NCBI GenBank assembly: GCA_015179125.1 | Contig: WHVA01000350.1 | Location: forward strand, 1 to 64,000 | Reading direction: 5' to 3' | Length of the DNA: 64,000 nucleotides | DNA from: Gautieria morchelliformis | Taxonomy: Eukaryota > Basidiomycota > Agaricomycetes > Gomphales > Gomphaceae | Part shown: positions 32,281 to 43,904 of the stretch, one piece after another | How the letters are laid out: every line of letters starts with the position of its first letter | How positions within the stretch are numbered: the first letter of the stretch is position 1 | The notes under the pieces: generated by a model | What the model saw: only the letters and a program-made list of their open reading frames with translations | The model's database searches: none | Told to the model about the DNA's origin: nothing | Made by a program: the position numbers and the translations under genes

Positions 32281-33873
32281 CCACAACTCTGTTTCGGACT
32301 TCTGATTCCAAACTCCGACCGGACGCTCGCGTCACTCGCAGCTTGTGCACCCGTGGTCACCCACAAATCCAGTCAGGTGGTCCCTTCAGACTCAGCCTCT
32401 GAGTTTGAAAAGCCTAGTCATTTGCTTGTACAGCCTCAATGACTTGACTCATGCACACCTTGGTGAGTCACATGCACATGACTCACCCAAGCTGTCATGA
32501 ATCACATGGGCCCAATTAATGACTCATTCCTGACAAATCAAGCCCTGATTGGTGGAAACCCTAGTGGAGTCACCAGTAGGAGTCATTTCAAGTCACTGTG
32601 AGTCATTATGAGTCAGATAGAACCTTCCCACACATTCCAAAAGCTTCTTCGTGACTCATTCCCCCATTCCATTAATAGATAGAAGGTCCTACCGCTTAGT
32701 TAAGCGCCTGTTCAATACGAGGCCCTTTTTGCCTGCCTTTCATCAGCCAATCTACCCATCTTCTATCCTACACGTGACCTCGTGTTGTTGGGTGCATTTA
32801 TGCTCCTGCACCAAAATCAAGCATAATATATCCAATTTGTTGTGTGGTTTCTCAATTTCTTCTCATATTGTTCTTGTATCATGCATCCATTTCTCTGGTT
32901 ATTTTCGAAATTTTCCACTCACTCCCTATCTCTCCATTTCATCTTGTTATTCCTACTTTCACAAGCGGCCGCACCCAGCGGAGTCTGAAACGACTTCGAC
33001 GCGCGAGCTCTTGGGCGCTAAAGGGCCGGGTAGTAGTACATGCGCAGTGAAACAGTTTTCCCCCTCTCTCAGTGACAACTAAATTCACTGAGAGAGGCAA
33101 GTAAATTAGTCTAGCATTCTTTCGATTTATTAACCTAGAAATCCTCTGTAGTGAATTGTTTTCTAGGTAGTGTATAATATATTTACAGTGACAACTAAAT
33201 TCACTGAGAGAGTGAATTGTGTTCTAGTCTATTCTTTTGAGCAAGAAGTCCATACCTACTGCCTATAATTCCTGTCCTCTACACGTGTGACTTGCATCTT
33301 ACTAAGCTGCTAATCCCAGCTAGGGTTATTCACTTACTTTAGTGTCTAATTCCTTGTTAAGTAGTTACTTTACTGCTTAGCCACTTGGACTAAGCCTCTG
33401 GGTGTAATTCTACAGAGTGAGTCTGTCAATTGAAAGTCTTGCCATTCACACTCCAATACCCGAGACGATCTAGTCAGTCGATTTTCCTGATTAGAGACTT
33501 TCACAAGTCGCTTTGTTCACAAAACTCGTCCCTCATTTTATTGCTGTGCACTGGTAGAGTATCAGGGCAGTCCATTTATAAACTCGCCTGCTAAGTACAT
33601 TCCTTTATATTTTGGAATACGCTTGGACCCCGATAGTGTCCTTGAACCTACAGTCTTTTAGTTTATTGTTCAGTGCTGCTAAGAAACATATTGCCTTCCA
33701 TCCATATTAACTTGGACTAGTTCTTACGCGGATTGCAACAAAGGTACAAATATTAAATTATTTCCAGAGTTGTGCTGCAGCATTGTTTAATATTCTTTGA
33801 GTCTCGTAAACGACATGTTCTGATAGATTGAAGTGTTAGCAATAACACCAAAGTCTTCAAGGGTTCCAAAACA
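32281..33873 (+). mobile_element. LTR-D copy, 5' truncated
   Basis: Collinear with the LTR-D at 29129-30708 (reverse). It contains seven TGACTCA/TGAGTCA sites at 32440-32660 and ends gggttccaaaaca at 33873. The ten-base TATA segment ATATAAAAGG present in the other copies is missing at 32719/32720. A ~100-bp unit containing agtgacaactaaattcactgagag is duplicated (33050 and 33185). It directly precedes a Gypsy integrase fragment. Confidence 0.75.
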
Positions 33874-35285
33874 GAGTGATTGCTGCAGGTAACGACGGCG
33901 CATCCCTGCGCCGGATCGTTGAACAAGGCATAGACCTGTCCAAGGTCTTACGAGACGCGTACCATAGGGATGCCATGTTCTCCAAGATCATGGAGCACCC
34001 GGATGCGCACCTGAGAGTCGGAATCCGGGACGGGCTGATCTGGACGAAGAATCAGCTCAAGAGAGACGTCATCGCCGTCCCCCGTTCTGTTCTTCAGGGG
34101 GAAGGAGGCTGATTGAAATCATCATTGATCGAGCACACCAGGTAGTCGGTCACTATGGCCATCTGAAGACTTCGAACTACATTCAAAGGTCATATTGGTG
34201 GCTGGGCATGAGGCCGGACATTGAGTCATTCTGCACGTCGTGCGGGAAGTGCCAGATGATGAAAACCGGGCCACAACGGTACAAAGGTCTACTACACCGC
34301 CCACCCATTCTGGATAGGCCGTGGCAGTCGATTGGCATCGATTTCATGGGGTCCCTGCCCAAGTCTAATGACTGTGACTACCTGATGGTAGTCATCGATC
34401 GACTAACGTCACACATCCACCACATCCCAACAATGACCAGCATGTCAGCCAAGGGAGTAGCCTGGCTGTTTCTATCAGTCGACTCCATGGGATTCCTGAC
34501 TCCATCGTCTCAGATAGAGAACTCAAAGTTCATGTTGATCTTCTGGCATGAACTACAGCGACTCATGGGGACCAAGCTCCTCATGTCAACTGCCTTCCAT
34601 CCCCAAACAGATGGAGCGACCGAGCGGGCAAACCGCTCGATAGGACAGATATTGTGCACGGTCGTCAGAGACAATCAGAAGGATTGGGCATTGAAATGCC
34701 TGATAGTTGAGGTCGCCCTCAACAGCAACATCAGCGCGAGCACAGGGTTCGCGCCCTTCGAGCTGAACCATGGCTATATGCCGCAGATAGATCTCCCCAT
34801 AGCCGTGGACACCCCGTTCAAGGGGGTAGCCCAGTTCGCACATCAGGCAATATGGAACCTGATGGTGGCACATGATGCAATCATTGAGCATCGAGTGACG
34901 CAAACGTTTCATGCAAACAAGAAATGTATGGCGAGCGACAGGTGTGCGGCCAATGGCTGTGTCTACCTCTCGACCCAAAACCTAACTCTCCCGAAAGGAA
35001 GAGCCAGAAAACTAGTTCCGCGGTACATCGGACCGTACCTGTTGTCGAGGCGCATAATGATGCCTCGACGGTGACCCTTGAGCTTCCGGACGAGCTGAAA
35101 AGCCGTTGCATATCACTGGTCTTTCATTCAAGCCTCGTACGACGATACGAGGCTAACAATGATGAATTATTCCCTCGTCGTGAGGCCAAGTCATTTTATG
35201 ACTTTGGAGCGAATGACGACGAGGAGTGGCTTGTCAACGGGATTATCACACACCGATGGATAAACTCAACGGACCTAGAGTTCTG
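33874..35285 (+). pseudogene. Gypsy integrase fragment
   Basis: Integrase of a Ty3/Gypsy element. The zinc-binding HHCC domain reads H-X3-H (HQVVGHYGH) followed by CTSCGKCQ, then the core domain (PWQSIGIDFMGSLPKS with the first Asp, SDRE-like region degraded, FHPQTDGATERANRSIGQ with the Glu), then a C-terminal part ending in a chromodomain-like EEWLVNGIITHRWINSTDLEFC. There are frameshifts at about 34110 and 35070. It is preceded by LTR-D and cut at 35285. It is plausibly the lost 3' half of Gypsy-1, separated by nested insertions; that assignment is inference. Confidence 0.85.
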
Positions 35286-35299
35286 TCAAGATTGGTTTT

Positions 35300-37060
35300 A
35301 AGATCGTTCCAAATCAACAAAGCTTCTTAGCCTTGTACCGACTGCCACAGAATGGGAGTCTGTGAAAGCATTTCTCCAGCTGTTACGTGTAAGCCTTATG
35401 CGGGACTGGACTGTCTTATTAACTCATATTCTCCCTAGTTTGCAGGCACCGCTCAGCACGAGTTCTCAGCAGAGCACTACCCTACCCTGTACCTGGCCCT
35501 CCCAGCACTCGAGGGTCTCCATGTGGCCTGGTCCAAGCAGCTCAGTTCTAACACCGGGTACAATGCTTTCACAGAGCCCCTTGCAGCTGGTCTCACCAAG
35601 ATCACCGAGTACCAGACTGAGGATTTGGATGTGTATATCATGGGCATGAGTATGTTTCTACTCCTATTGAACCATATCATTAAATACTCACACCTATGAC
35701 AGTTATCCATCCAGAGTTGAAGCTTACATACTTTGAGAAACACTGGGGTAAGGATTTGACTGCCCGGGTCACTGAAACGGCCCAAGGCCTTGTAAGTTTT
35801 AACATAGATATATATTACTATGCTAATAGCTTGTAGTTCAAAGAACGGTGGGACCGGATGCAAAGCATCTGCATAGCAACCACAAGTGCTGTCATAATCC
35901 TATTCCAAAACACTACTATCAGTTTACTTTACCCATCCAATCCTTCCCACCTGCGACACGTCCGTGCCACTGATCCTCAGCTCCTCACTAGAACCCACAC
36001 ACGTCCGCACGACACACCACGATGTTTCCATTGCCCTGCCGACTCAACCCTGATCCAGTACCCGCGGATTCGAGACAAAGCCCGAGCCCAAGGCGCATTG
36101 ATCCACGGAGGAGCTAGAGGCTGAGCCGCATCTTCATATATCTTCCACATGTCTTTCTTTCCTAAATCGATGTTTCTGATATATATGACTACCTACATCC
36201 CTCCCCATTCGATAGACTAGCATCTTAGCCACCGCTGCCTCCGGAACACCGTACCCCCGAGTCCAGACACTCGAATCGATCCACACGTCCCCCCTCCGCT
36301 CTTCGCGCTGCAGCACACCTCAGAGATAGATAAATAGTTCAACATGTGTATCTACATTCTCTAGTCAATTAGAACTCACATTCTTGAAGTAACTTCGTAC
36401 CTTGCGACGCATATACCTGCGTAGTTGTCACTGAAGAGCATACACACCTTGTGTTTACTCTATCTATCTGTTTTTACAACTCCACTCGATTCGACTTCAA
36501 ACCGAAGTCTGAATCTACATCTAATTCATCATCAGATACTCTTAATCTTTCACAAGTGCCACCAGTAGGAAGCGTCATGCCTACATGCTCCTGGAAGCAC
36601 TCAGCGGCGATGAGGATGAGAACCCTGACCACCCTGTATCGGGCTCCAGCCAGTCACAAGGGATCGACATGGACGATCAGCCCTGGCTGGATGCCTTCCG
36701 GTCATATGTCTGAAACACTGAGAGGTTACCAGAGAATATCGGCCTTGTGGAATGGTGGGGGTGAGTCTCATCATATATTAATACATAATTTCTTGATACT
36801 CAACCGATCTCGCTCAAGCTTAACCAGATCCGATATCCAGTTTGGGCATCGCTTGCATTTGACTACCTTCCAATTATGGCCTCATCAGTCTCAAGCGAAC
36901 GGGATTTTTCCAGCTCAGGAATCACGATCACAAAGCGGCAGAATCGGCTCAAAGGAGATGTGGTTGAAGCCCTCCAGGTTGTCAAGTGTGCTCTCAAGAC
37001 CAAAATGATACTAAAGGATTCAGCCCCTTCATCTTTGTGTGAACTGGACTTATTGATGAA
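35300..37060 (+). pseudogene. hAT transposase, decayed
   Basis: DNA transposase of the hAT superfamily, several exons. Recognisable pieces: VPTATEWESVKAFLQLL; after an intron ending ctccctag near 35439, AEHYPTLYLALPALEGLHVAW and TEDLDVYIMGM; HPELKLTYFEKHWGKDL (after an intron at ~35649-35702); FKERW (after the intron ~35790-35837); PENIGLVEWWG; an intron at 36761-36819; and the C-terminal dimerisation domain with MASSVSSERDFSSSGITITKRQNRL and VVEALQVVKCAL. A TGA interrupts the frame near 36712 and the 35880-36450 part is degraded. No BED finger or terminal inverted repeats were recognised. 37061-37377 holds only GAGCC-rich low-complexity sequence. Confidence 0.8.
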
Positions 37061-37377
37061 GGTGTGCCAGTGCCCCAGGCGGTCCAGACACCGGGCAACG
37101 TCATTGACTTGTCCAGCGACTGCGAGTTTATAGAGGGGAGAGTGAAGAGGACTGATCATATAAAACAACTAGTTAAAATTACATACAAATTTTTGTTCGG
37201 CATGGCATCCCCTCCAACGATATTGCACCCAGGAGCCCCAGCCCAGGCTGAGCCAAGCCTGAGACAAGCCCAAGCCAGCTCTCAAGGCTCGGCCCTGAAT
37301 TATGTGAGCCCGAGACGGCATGAGCTGAGCCGAAGCCGTGGCTTTTGGGCCGAGCCAGGCTTTGCAGAACACTAGCG

Positions 37378-37714
37378 GCGAAGCTGAATACTCCTTGGCT
37401 TGCCACACATCTAAGGAAGCTGTCTGGTTACAGAATCTCCTAAAGCTTCTTGGTCATGAGCAGAAAACACCTACGTGTATCCAGAGCGACAGCATGGGCA
37501 CTATCTCCATCATCAAAGACCCTTCATACCATGCTAGGTCAAAGCACTTTGATGTACAACATCACTATGTCTGTGATTGTGTACAGCCAACTTGGAACTG
37601 GACTTCCACCACATACCAACCTCCCACATGATTGCCAACATCCTCACCAAGGCTTTACCTAGACCCGTGCATGACAAGCTTGTAAAGCTCCTTGGCATTC
37701 GCTCAAACCTGTAA
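37378..37714 (+). pseudogene. Copia RNase H 3' end (element 1)
   Basis: C-terminus of a Ty1/Copia pol: GEAEYSLACHTSKEAVWLQNLLKLLGHEQ, QSDSMGTISIIKDPSYHARSKHFDVQHHYV, then in a shifted frame the usual end ANILTKALPRPVHDKLVKLLGI. It is followed after 24 bp by a polypurine tract (GAGGGGGGG, 37730-37738) and an LTR. The rest of the element is missing to the left. Confidence 0.87.
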
Positions 37715-37738
37715 CTCCGTCCTTCCATTGAGGGGGGG

Positions 37739-38099
37739 TGTTAGATTTCGATGTCATACCTTGCCTACATGGACCCACTCTGATTTCCTCAGCTGTTCAT
37801 GTACTGCGGACATCTGAGGTAAGAGCACTCCATTACAGTCGTTTATCTTACTTGTTACTTACTCGCACTGTAGCTCTGTTAGTAATCGGGATGATGGCAT
37901 CGCCAAGGCAGAGCCGGCACATACTTAGCCGGAAGTTCGAGAACGCTCTCAACTCCGGGTTGCTGGTGCACCGGCATCGCATCGGCACAGCAGCTTGAAG
38001 ATATTAGTAATGTAACGGACATCATATTTTGTATATAAAGGCAGACAATCTCAAGTAGATCGTGATATAACAGTTTTATTATTACTCCTTCGTTCCACA
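37739..38099 (+). repeat. Copia LTR shared by two elements
   Basis: A 361-bp LTR, TGTTAGATTTC...CGTTCCACA, with TATA (ttgtatataaag) near 38030. It is preceded by the polypurine tract of the upstream copia fragment and followed by the PBS and gag of a second copia, so one LTR serves as the 3' LTR of element 1 and the 5' LTR of element 2. Confidence 0.87.
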
Positions 38100-38114
38100 G
38101 GTTATGGGCCCCAG
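38100..38114 (+). promoter_or_regulatory. Copia PBS, internal initiator-tRNA type
   Basis: GGTTATGGGCCCCAG directly follows the LTR. It is complementary to the anticodon-arm region of initiator tRNA-Met (CTGGG-CCCATAACC) rather than to a tRNA 3' end. Drosophila copia and yeast Ty5 use such half-tRNA primers (established knowledge). Confidence 0.7.
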
Positions 38115-38188
38115 CCATAACTAAACTACTACAAATCTAGCTTACTCCAACTACGCTCTATACTCCAACGACTCAATACCGATCGACG

Positions 38189-40640
38189 ATGTCAAGTAGC
38201 AATAACATGTACAAGATCGACCCCTTGAACGGGGATAATTATGCGGCGTGGCGCCGGCGGCTCGAGTGGATACTCGATGATTTAGATCTGTGGGACGTGG
38301 CTATCGGCAGGGAGACGGAACCGAGACCGGCAGATGCTGGCAACGTCACTGCAACCGAGCAGCAGGAGATCAACAATTGGAGAAGGAAAGACAAAAAGGC
38401 TAGAAAAGATATTTGCCTCAGAGTCACCGATGAACAACTAGTTTACATCAATCAGACAATGTCTGCATTTGCTGTATGGACTAGTTTACAAGTGATATTC
38501 GAATATAAGGGAGCGGTGGGGATTGTAAATCTCCAAAGAGATTTCTTCAGGACGCTTGCCGAGGACGGTGCAAACATGGAGGAGCATGTACGAAAGCTCC
38601 GTGGCATTCAACAGGAACTCAATGCACGAGGACATTACATCAGTGACACCGAGTTCTTGAACACATTGCTGATGTCACTACCAGATTCTTGGTCGGCGTT
38701 TATTATGGCAGTAAACGCCAGTGGAGCCGGGACAACAGCTGATATATTAATAGCTCGGGTCCTCGATGAGGATCGAGCATGGAAAGCTGGATCGGCACGG
38801 CAGACGGTGCTTAAGGCGCAACAACGTCACAGGCCCAGGAAAGATGACTCAGGAGCAACAAAGGGAAAGTGCTGAAATTGCAGCAAGAAGGGTCATTATG
38901 TGAAGGACTGCTGGGCGAAAGGTGGCGGCAAGGAAGGCCAAGCACCAAAATGGTTCAAATCAGGGAACAAAGAAATGGTTAAACAAGCAGAAGAAAAGGA
39001 CTTCACATTTGTATCTAAGGAGGTAGCATACAGTGCTATATCTGCATCTGACTGGCTAGCCGATTCAGCGGCAACAACACACATAGCCCGAAGCCGAAAT
39101 GATTTCGCTAGCTATGCCGAGGACCCATCAGAAATTGAAGGAATTTCACCTGATGCGGTACTACATACACAAGGCCGAGGCACTATATACATGGAATTCA
39201 AGGTCGGTGCCAAGACGAACACAATCGAACTACGTGACATCAAACATGCACCAGATGCGCCGAACAACCTTATCAGTGTAGGGCGTCTAACTGATAAGGG
39301 CAACATGGCCACATTTACAGGCACCGGCGTCGGATTCAAAACACGTGCCGGAGTTATTTTTGCACAGGGACAGAAGCGCGGGAGGTTATTCTGTATGAAG
39401 GCACGGGTCACCCAATCAGTCGAGGCATGGGATTTTGCCGCAGCGGCAAAGGGACGATCATGGGACAAATGGCACAGGATACTTGGGCACATCAACATAA
39501 ATTCTATAAAGATGTTGAAATCTAACGATCTAGTTACTGGACTTGAGATCGACGAGTCAAACGAGCCGAGCCAGTGCAAGGCATGCATACAAGGCAAATG
39601 GCATGTGGAGCCATTCCCCAAAAGAGCCGAGGACACTGTAGAACAGGTCGGTGACCTAACAGTATCTGATGTATGGGGGCCTGCCCAGACCGAGGGACCG
39701 TCACATGGAAAATACTTTTATTCTTTCACGGACATCAAATCTAGGTACACAGTCATTTATTTCGGGAGCGCCAAAGATGAAGCGCTCAAACACTTCGAGA
39801 CGTACAAAGCATTCCTCGAGACCCAAACAGGTCAGAAACTGAAGAGGTTTCGCTCAGATAATGGAGGGGAATATGTCAATAAAATTTTCAAGGAATTTTG
39901 TGCAAAATATGGCATTATCATGGAGACCACAGCTCCATACTCCCCAGCCCAGAATGGAATCGCCAAACGACTCAACCGGACCTTACTCGAGCACGCACGG
40001 GCAATGATATTTGCCAAGAACCTGCCAAAAATACTCTGGCCCAAGGCCATGGCTTACGCATGTTATATCAAAAATTGATCACCCACGCGAGCGCTTGGAG
40101 ATGACGCAACACCGTTCCAGGCACTATTCGGCAAGAAGCCGAACATAGCACATCTAGAAGAATTCGGGACAAACTGCTGGGTTATGGTACCGGATCAGCG
40201 TCGAGCTAAACTTGATCCAAAAGCAGAAGAACACATATTCGTCGGAGTAGCTGAACATGCAAAAGCCTGGAGGTATTACAATAAAGCCTCAAAGCACATT
40301 CAAATCTCAAGAAATATCACATTCGACGAAAGTGACAATAAACTCTATCCTATCCCGGATAACAACGATGACGACAGTACTACAGCACAGCACCGCTCGA
40401 GGGGGAGCACTCACCACACGAGCATGTGCAGGACCCGATCCCATCTACCCCGCAGATGTCATCACCCCAGACGACGCCCATTCCTGATCCACCTGAGCAA
40501 GCGCCAGCTCCACAGATTCGACGGAGCGCGCATATCACTCAAAGACCGGATTACCGGAAACTGAATGATTTAGGATGCACCGAGCAGGTTTACATAACGA
40601 GAGAAATCGTCACTGAACCTGCGAATTATTGTGTAGGAAC
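38189..40640 (+). pseudogene. Copia gag-protease-integrase (element 2), truncated
   Basis: Single-frame Ty1/Copia polyprotein. Gag (MSSSNNMYKIDPLNGDNYAAW..., UBN2-like) is followed by a zinc knuckle CxNCSKKGHYVKDC in which the second position is a TGA (38873-38875, probably from TGG). Next are the protease (DWLADSAATTHIA, with D-S-A), the GAG-pre-integrase HHCC (WHRILGHININ ... CKACIQGK), and the integrase core (LTVSDVWGP, RSDNGGEYVN, YSPAQNGIAKRLNRTLLEHAR: D-D-E present). A second in-frame TGA (40076-40078, probably from CGA) precedes the end of integrase. A frameshift near 40400 follows. RT and RNase H are absent: an LTR-D starts at 40686. Only two point stops damage the first 2.2 kb, so decay is recent. 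Confidence 0.9.
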
Positions 40641-40685
40641 CAGCTTTCTAGTTTAAAAATCTCAAAAGAAAAGCATTAAAAAGTC

Positions 40686-41110
40686 TGTAAAAACCTTTTT
40701 CCCATATTAACATCAGCCAATACACGCAGCTTTGATGGGGAACTGTTTTTAGAATATTCCTTGAATTTTCTTGCATTTTTTCGCCAATTGTCCTGACCTC
40801 CTTGGCTCAAAACTGCTTTATTGTGTTTGACAAAGGCTATGAACCCATGAGAGTCCATAACTTTGTCATCGGCGCTCAATTTCAAACTCCGACCGGAGCG
40901 ATCCTCGAACGCGCTTATTCAGAGCCGCACGTCCTCAAACACCCACAACTCCGACACTTTGGCTCTTTCAATCTCAGCTGGTGAGATTGGGAATATCCGG
41001 TGGATTTTGAAGCCCGAACACCCAGCTGACGCAGCAGCTGACCAGGCCAGACCATCGGCTGCCCCAGTAAGACACCATCTCGTCCCACATTGGGACGCCG
41101 CTTGTGTGTC
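40686..41110 (+). repeat. LTR-D 5' fragment
   Basis: Starts TGTAAAAACC like the copy at 58877 and continues through ttggctcaaaactgc and caatttcaaactccgaccggagcg, the LTR-D 5' region. It ends near ctgccccagtaagac, well before the promoter. 41111-41321 shows no repeat or gene. Confidence 0.65.
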
Positions 41111-41321
41111 CCCTTTGTGTTAACTATTTAGCAAGGCTCAACTCTATGGCCCGTAGAGTCGAGCTCAATACTCTTATTCTAAATCTTGCTCACATACATC
41201 TAGTGTTCTCCGATGATGGGTTGAAGTAAGTGTCAAAAAATATATTTTTTCTTATTTCGGAGGGCTCACAAAGATAAATAGAGCGCACCTGGGACGAGTG
41301 GGTACAGCTAGCTCATTCCCC

Positions 41322-43040
41322 ATGTATCCTGGTACACCCAAATATGCTACTGCTGCTGCTGCTGCTGCTCGTGCTTCCCTCAATGCCTTGGACTCGTCGC
41401 CCGGTTCATTCTCCCCTCGCTCGTCGCACTCCTCTACACCCTCTCTTCCTGACCTGGACGAGGTCACCACCCTTCGGTTAGAGACTTTTGGACCTTATCG
41501 CGAACCTATACGCATGGCCAAGATGATGCTAACGTGGACGCGAAACGGCGAAAAGGTTTATAATTGGTACGTTGCCCACCAGGTTGAATTTTAACTACGA
41601 TTAATAAGGATATGGCTACAGGCCTTGCCATGCTGATAATCAGATATACACCCCTTACGAATTGCCACAGGCCTTCGAAACGCTTTGTCTCGAACTGCCG
41701 GAGTGCCCGTGCGCCACACAGGAGACAGACCCGGATACCCGCCACTACTACCACATCTGGGTGGTCCAAACCGGCCAATATCGCGGTAAGGTTGCTGCCG
41801 CCTGTGCACAGAAGTGGCAAGGCTGCGGTACATGGAGTGAGTCATTCAATCTACATCTTTTTTCTACACTAACTTTTGTCAGTCTGCCTGACAGACTTAA
41901 TTAGCGATAACCCTGGTTTACCAGTGGAAGTGTACGCTGCAAGACCAGACACCGAGACCGGTCCAGGTATTTTCTCGATTATTTTAGCTTAATACGACAG
42001 GTGATACTTAACAGTCATGCTAGGTCTCCCGGACTTCGATAGATATGGCCTCCTTCGTTCCTCCCAAATCCTGAGCAGTAAGCATTCTTCTTGTCTCCCT
42101 TTGTTGGTTCTCATGCCTTGTAGCATCTTGTACTAGCTCGCCCTCGCCGATAAAACCACCACCTCCATATCATCAATATCACCGGCAAAGACGAGGAGGC
42201 TTCAGTGGGGGTAAGTAATTACATCATTGTATCGTGTTTTTATGCTACTCAGTGCGGTGGTTTATAGTTGTCAAACAAAGCAAGAGGGACTCAGGGATAA
42301 AAATGAAGGCCCAAATTCCCACTGCGAGTGCTGACGACCCGTTTATTGTCAGTCCACATTTGGGAACACCATCCACGGCCAGCTCAGCGCTCTCCATTCC
42401 AGACCTTCCCTTACCATCACACTCGTCCTTACCATCGCACTCCACGACCCCCTCACCCTCAATGTTTACTATCCCAGATCTTCCACTCCCGTCACACTCC
42501 AGCCAATATCCAGCCTCAAAAGGACCTACAGTTCCGGCATCGCCGTTGGATATGCCGCCGTCGAACCAGCTTGCAGCATTTCACACTACAACTAACTCGG
42601 ATTCTGGCTACCAGTTGCCACCCATGTACAACGGTGATACAGGAGCTATAGAGACTACCCCACGTTCCAAAAGAAACCTAAGTTATCTAACTGACAGTGT
42701 CACTATAATGCCAGGTATGTATATTTTCAATTAAGCTTTCTTCGACTGACACTTATCTACATTTGTCCAAGGAGACCGAAGGCACGGTGACACAGCATGC
42801 CTCTGGGAGCTGCCTGATGCACATACAGCGTTCACATACAATCGACATGTGCCGCCACTGCGGGGCTCTCAGTTGGAGGAGGCGTTTCAAAACCTTCGCT
42901 CTAACAAAGGTATCAGTTCAGAAACGTTTTGGAGAGCGTTTGACATGTGTAACTGTTATCAATTCTTTACTAAGGAAGCCCTGCACTATGTACATGGGCC
43001 GAAATGCCCAATGTGGGCATATCCTGACATGTGTTCGTGA
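41322..43040 (+). CDS. Seven-exon gene of unknown function
   Basis: I do not recognise the family. Seven exons join in frame: 41322-41566, 41622-41836, 41883-41966, 42024-42077, 42124-42210, 42253-42714, 42772-43040, giving 1416 nt, 471 residues, no internal stop and a TGA at 43038. All introns are 42-57 bp with GT-AG ends. The protein starts MYPGTPKYAT with a polyalanine run encoded by a (GCT)n stretch, then a conserved-looking core rich in Cys/Trp (PECPCATQE, HYYHIWVVQTGQYRGKV, CAQKWQGCGTWICLTDL), a Ser/Pro-rich low-complexity middle with a near-repeat of IPDLPLPSHSS, and a C-terminal FDMCNCYQFFTKEALHY. No signal peptide or membrane segment is obvious. Splicing integrity suggests a functional host gene. 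An upstream exon cannot be excluded. Confidence 0.8.
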
Positions 43041-43199
43041 TTGTGTGCCATAGGCTCTCCCCGTAGCTATTTCTCAACTTTCTTGATGTATATCGAGAGT
43101 AGCTACCAAATAACAGAACGACTTTTCTTGGAATTATATGCCTAACTTATCGTGGCAATACTACATCAACACAGACTGGTCCCTCGTGCTGCGAAGGTC

Positions 43200-43889
43200 C
43201 TTGCAGGGATCGCGGAGTCTACAGAGTCAGTCTCAAACGCTTTTCCTTGGTTTCAGCACTTCAGATTTAGGGCAGGTTCAACCTCTTGCTGGACAAACAC
43301 ATTGAGTATCTCACCCTTGCAGTGAACAACGCAAAATCTCACTAACCTTGGTCACAAGGACATGTAAAGGGAAATGTTTTACGGGAGGATAAATCGAAAT
43401 CAAGTATCACGGGTGCGCAGCTTCAGCTGCCATTACTGCTCTCAGCCTAGCTAACTACTGCCGAAGGTATTGGAGCCAGGATATCACGGCACTCAATACC
43501 CACTAAGGCGACGAGACTAGTGTACGCAGTTCCTGCTTGGCCCCTGCGTATAGTGTCGGCTCACGACGTTAATGACAGCTCAATGCTCTCTCAAAGGCTC
43601 TGCATGACAGAGGGATGTATCTCCTGCACGTCATCATCAACCACATGGCCGAACGGACTTTAACAACCAGGTGCGTTTCATATCCGTGTATTTCTCTTGG
43701 CCATATGGCTCTAATTGACGAAATCACAAACAGATGTTGAGCAGTGCTCCCTCGGCGACGCCAACGTGGCCCTTGTGGACCTCAACACCGAAAATGAAGA
43801 TGTGATTACTGGGATGTACTCCATGATCAATCAAACCGTGCAAAAATATAGTGTAGATGTGGTCAGGTTCGACACAGTGAAGCACGGTG
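43200..43889 (+). pseudogene. Alpha-amylase (GH13) gene fragment
   Basis: Pieces of a secreted fungal alpha-amylase, which hydrolyses starch. Near 43190 CRDRGVYRVSLKRF parallels the N-terminal SxSIYQVxTDRF block. At ~43465 YWSQDITALNTH (then a stop) precedes GDETS. Near 43593 ALHDRGMYLLHVIINHMA is conserved region I with its Asp changed to His. After an intron (about 43671-43733, gtgcgtttc...cacaaacag) comes DVEQCSLGDANVALVDLNTENED and the region II motif VDVVRFDTVKH, which keeps Arg and the nucleophile Asp. It ends at the following intron donor (gtgagaat). Much of the first half is shuffled or frameshifted, and the C-terminal half of the enzyme is absent. Confidence 0.75.
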
Positions 43890-43904
43890 AGAATCTGAAC
43901 CTTC

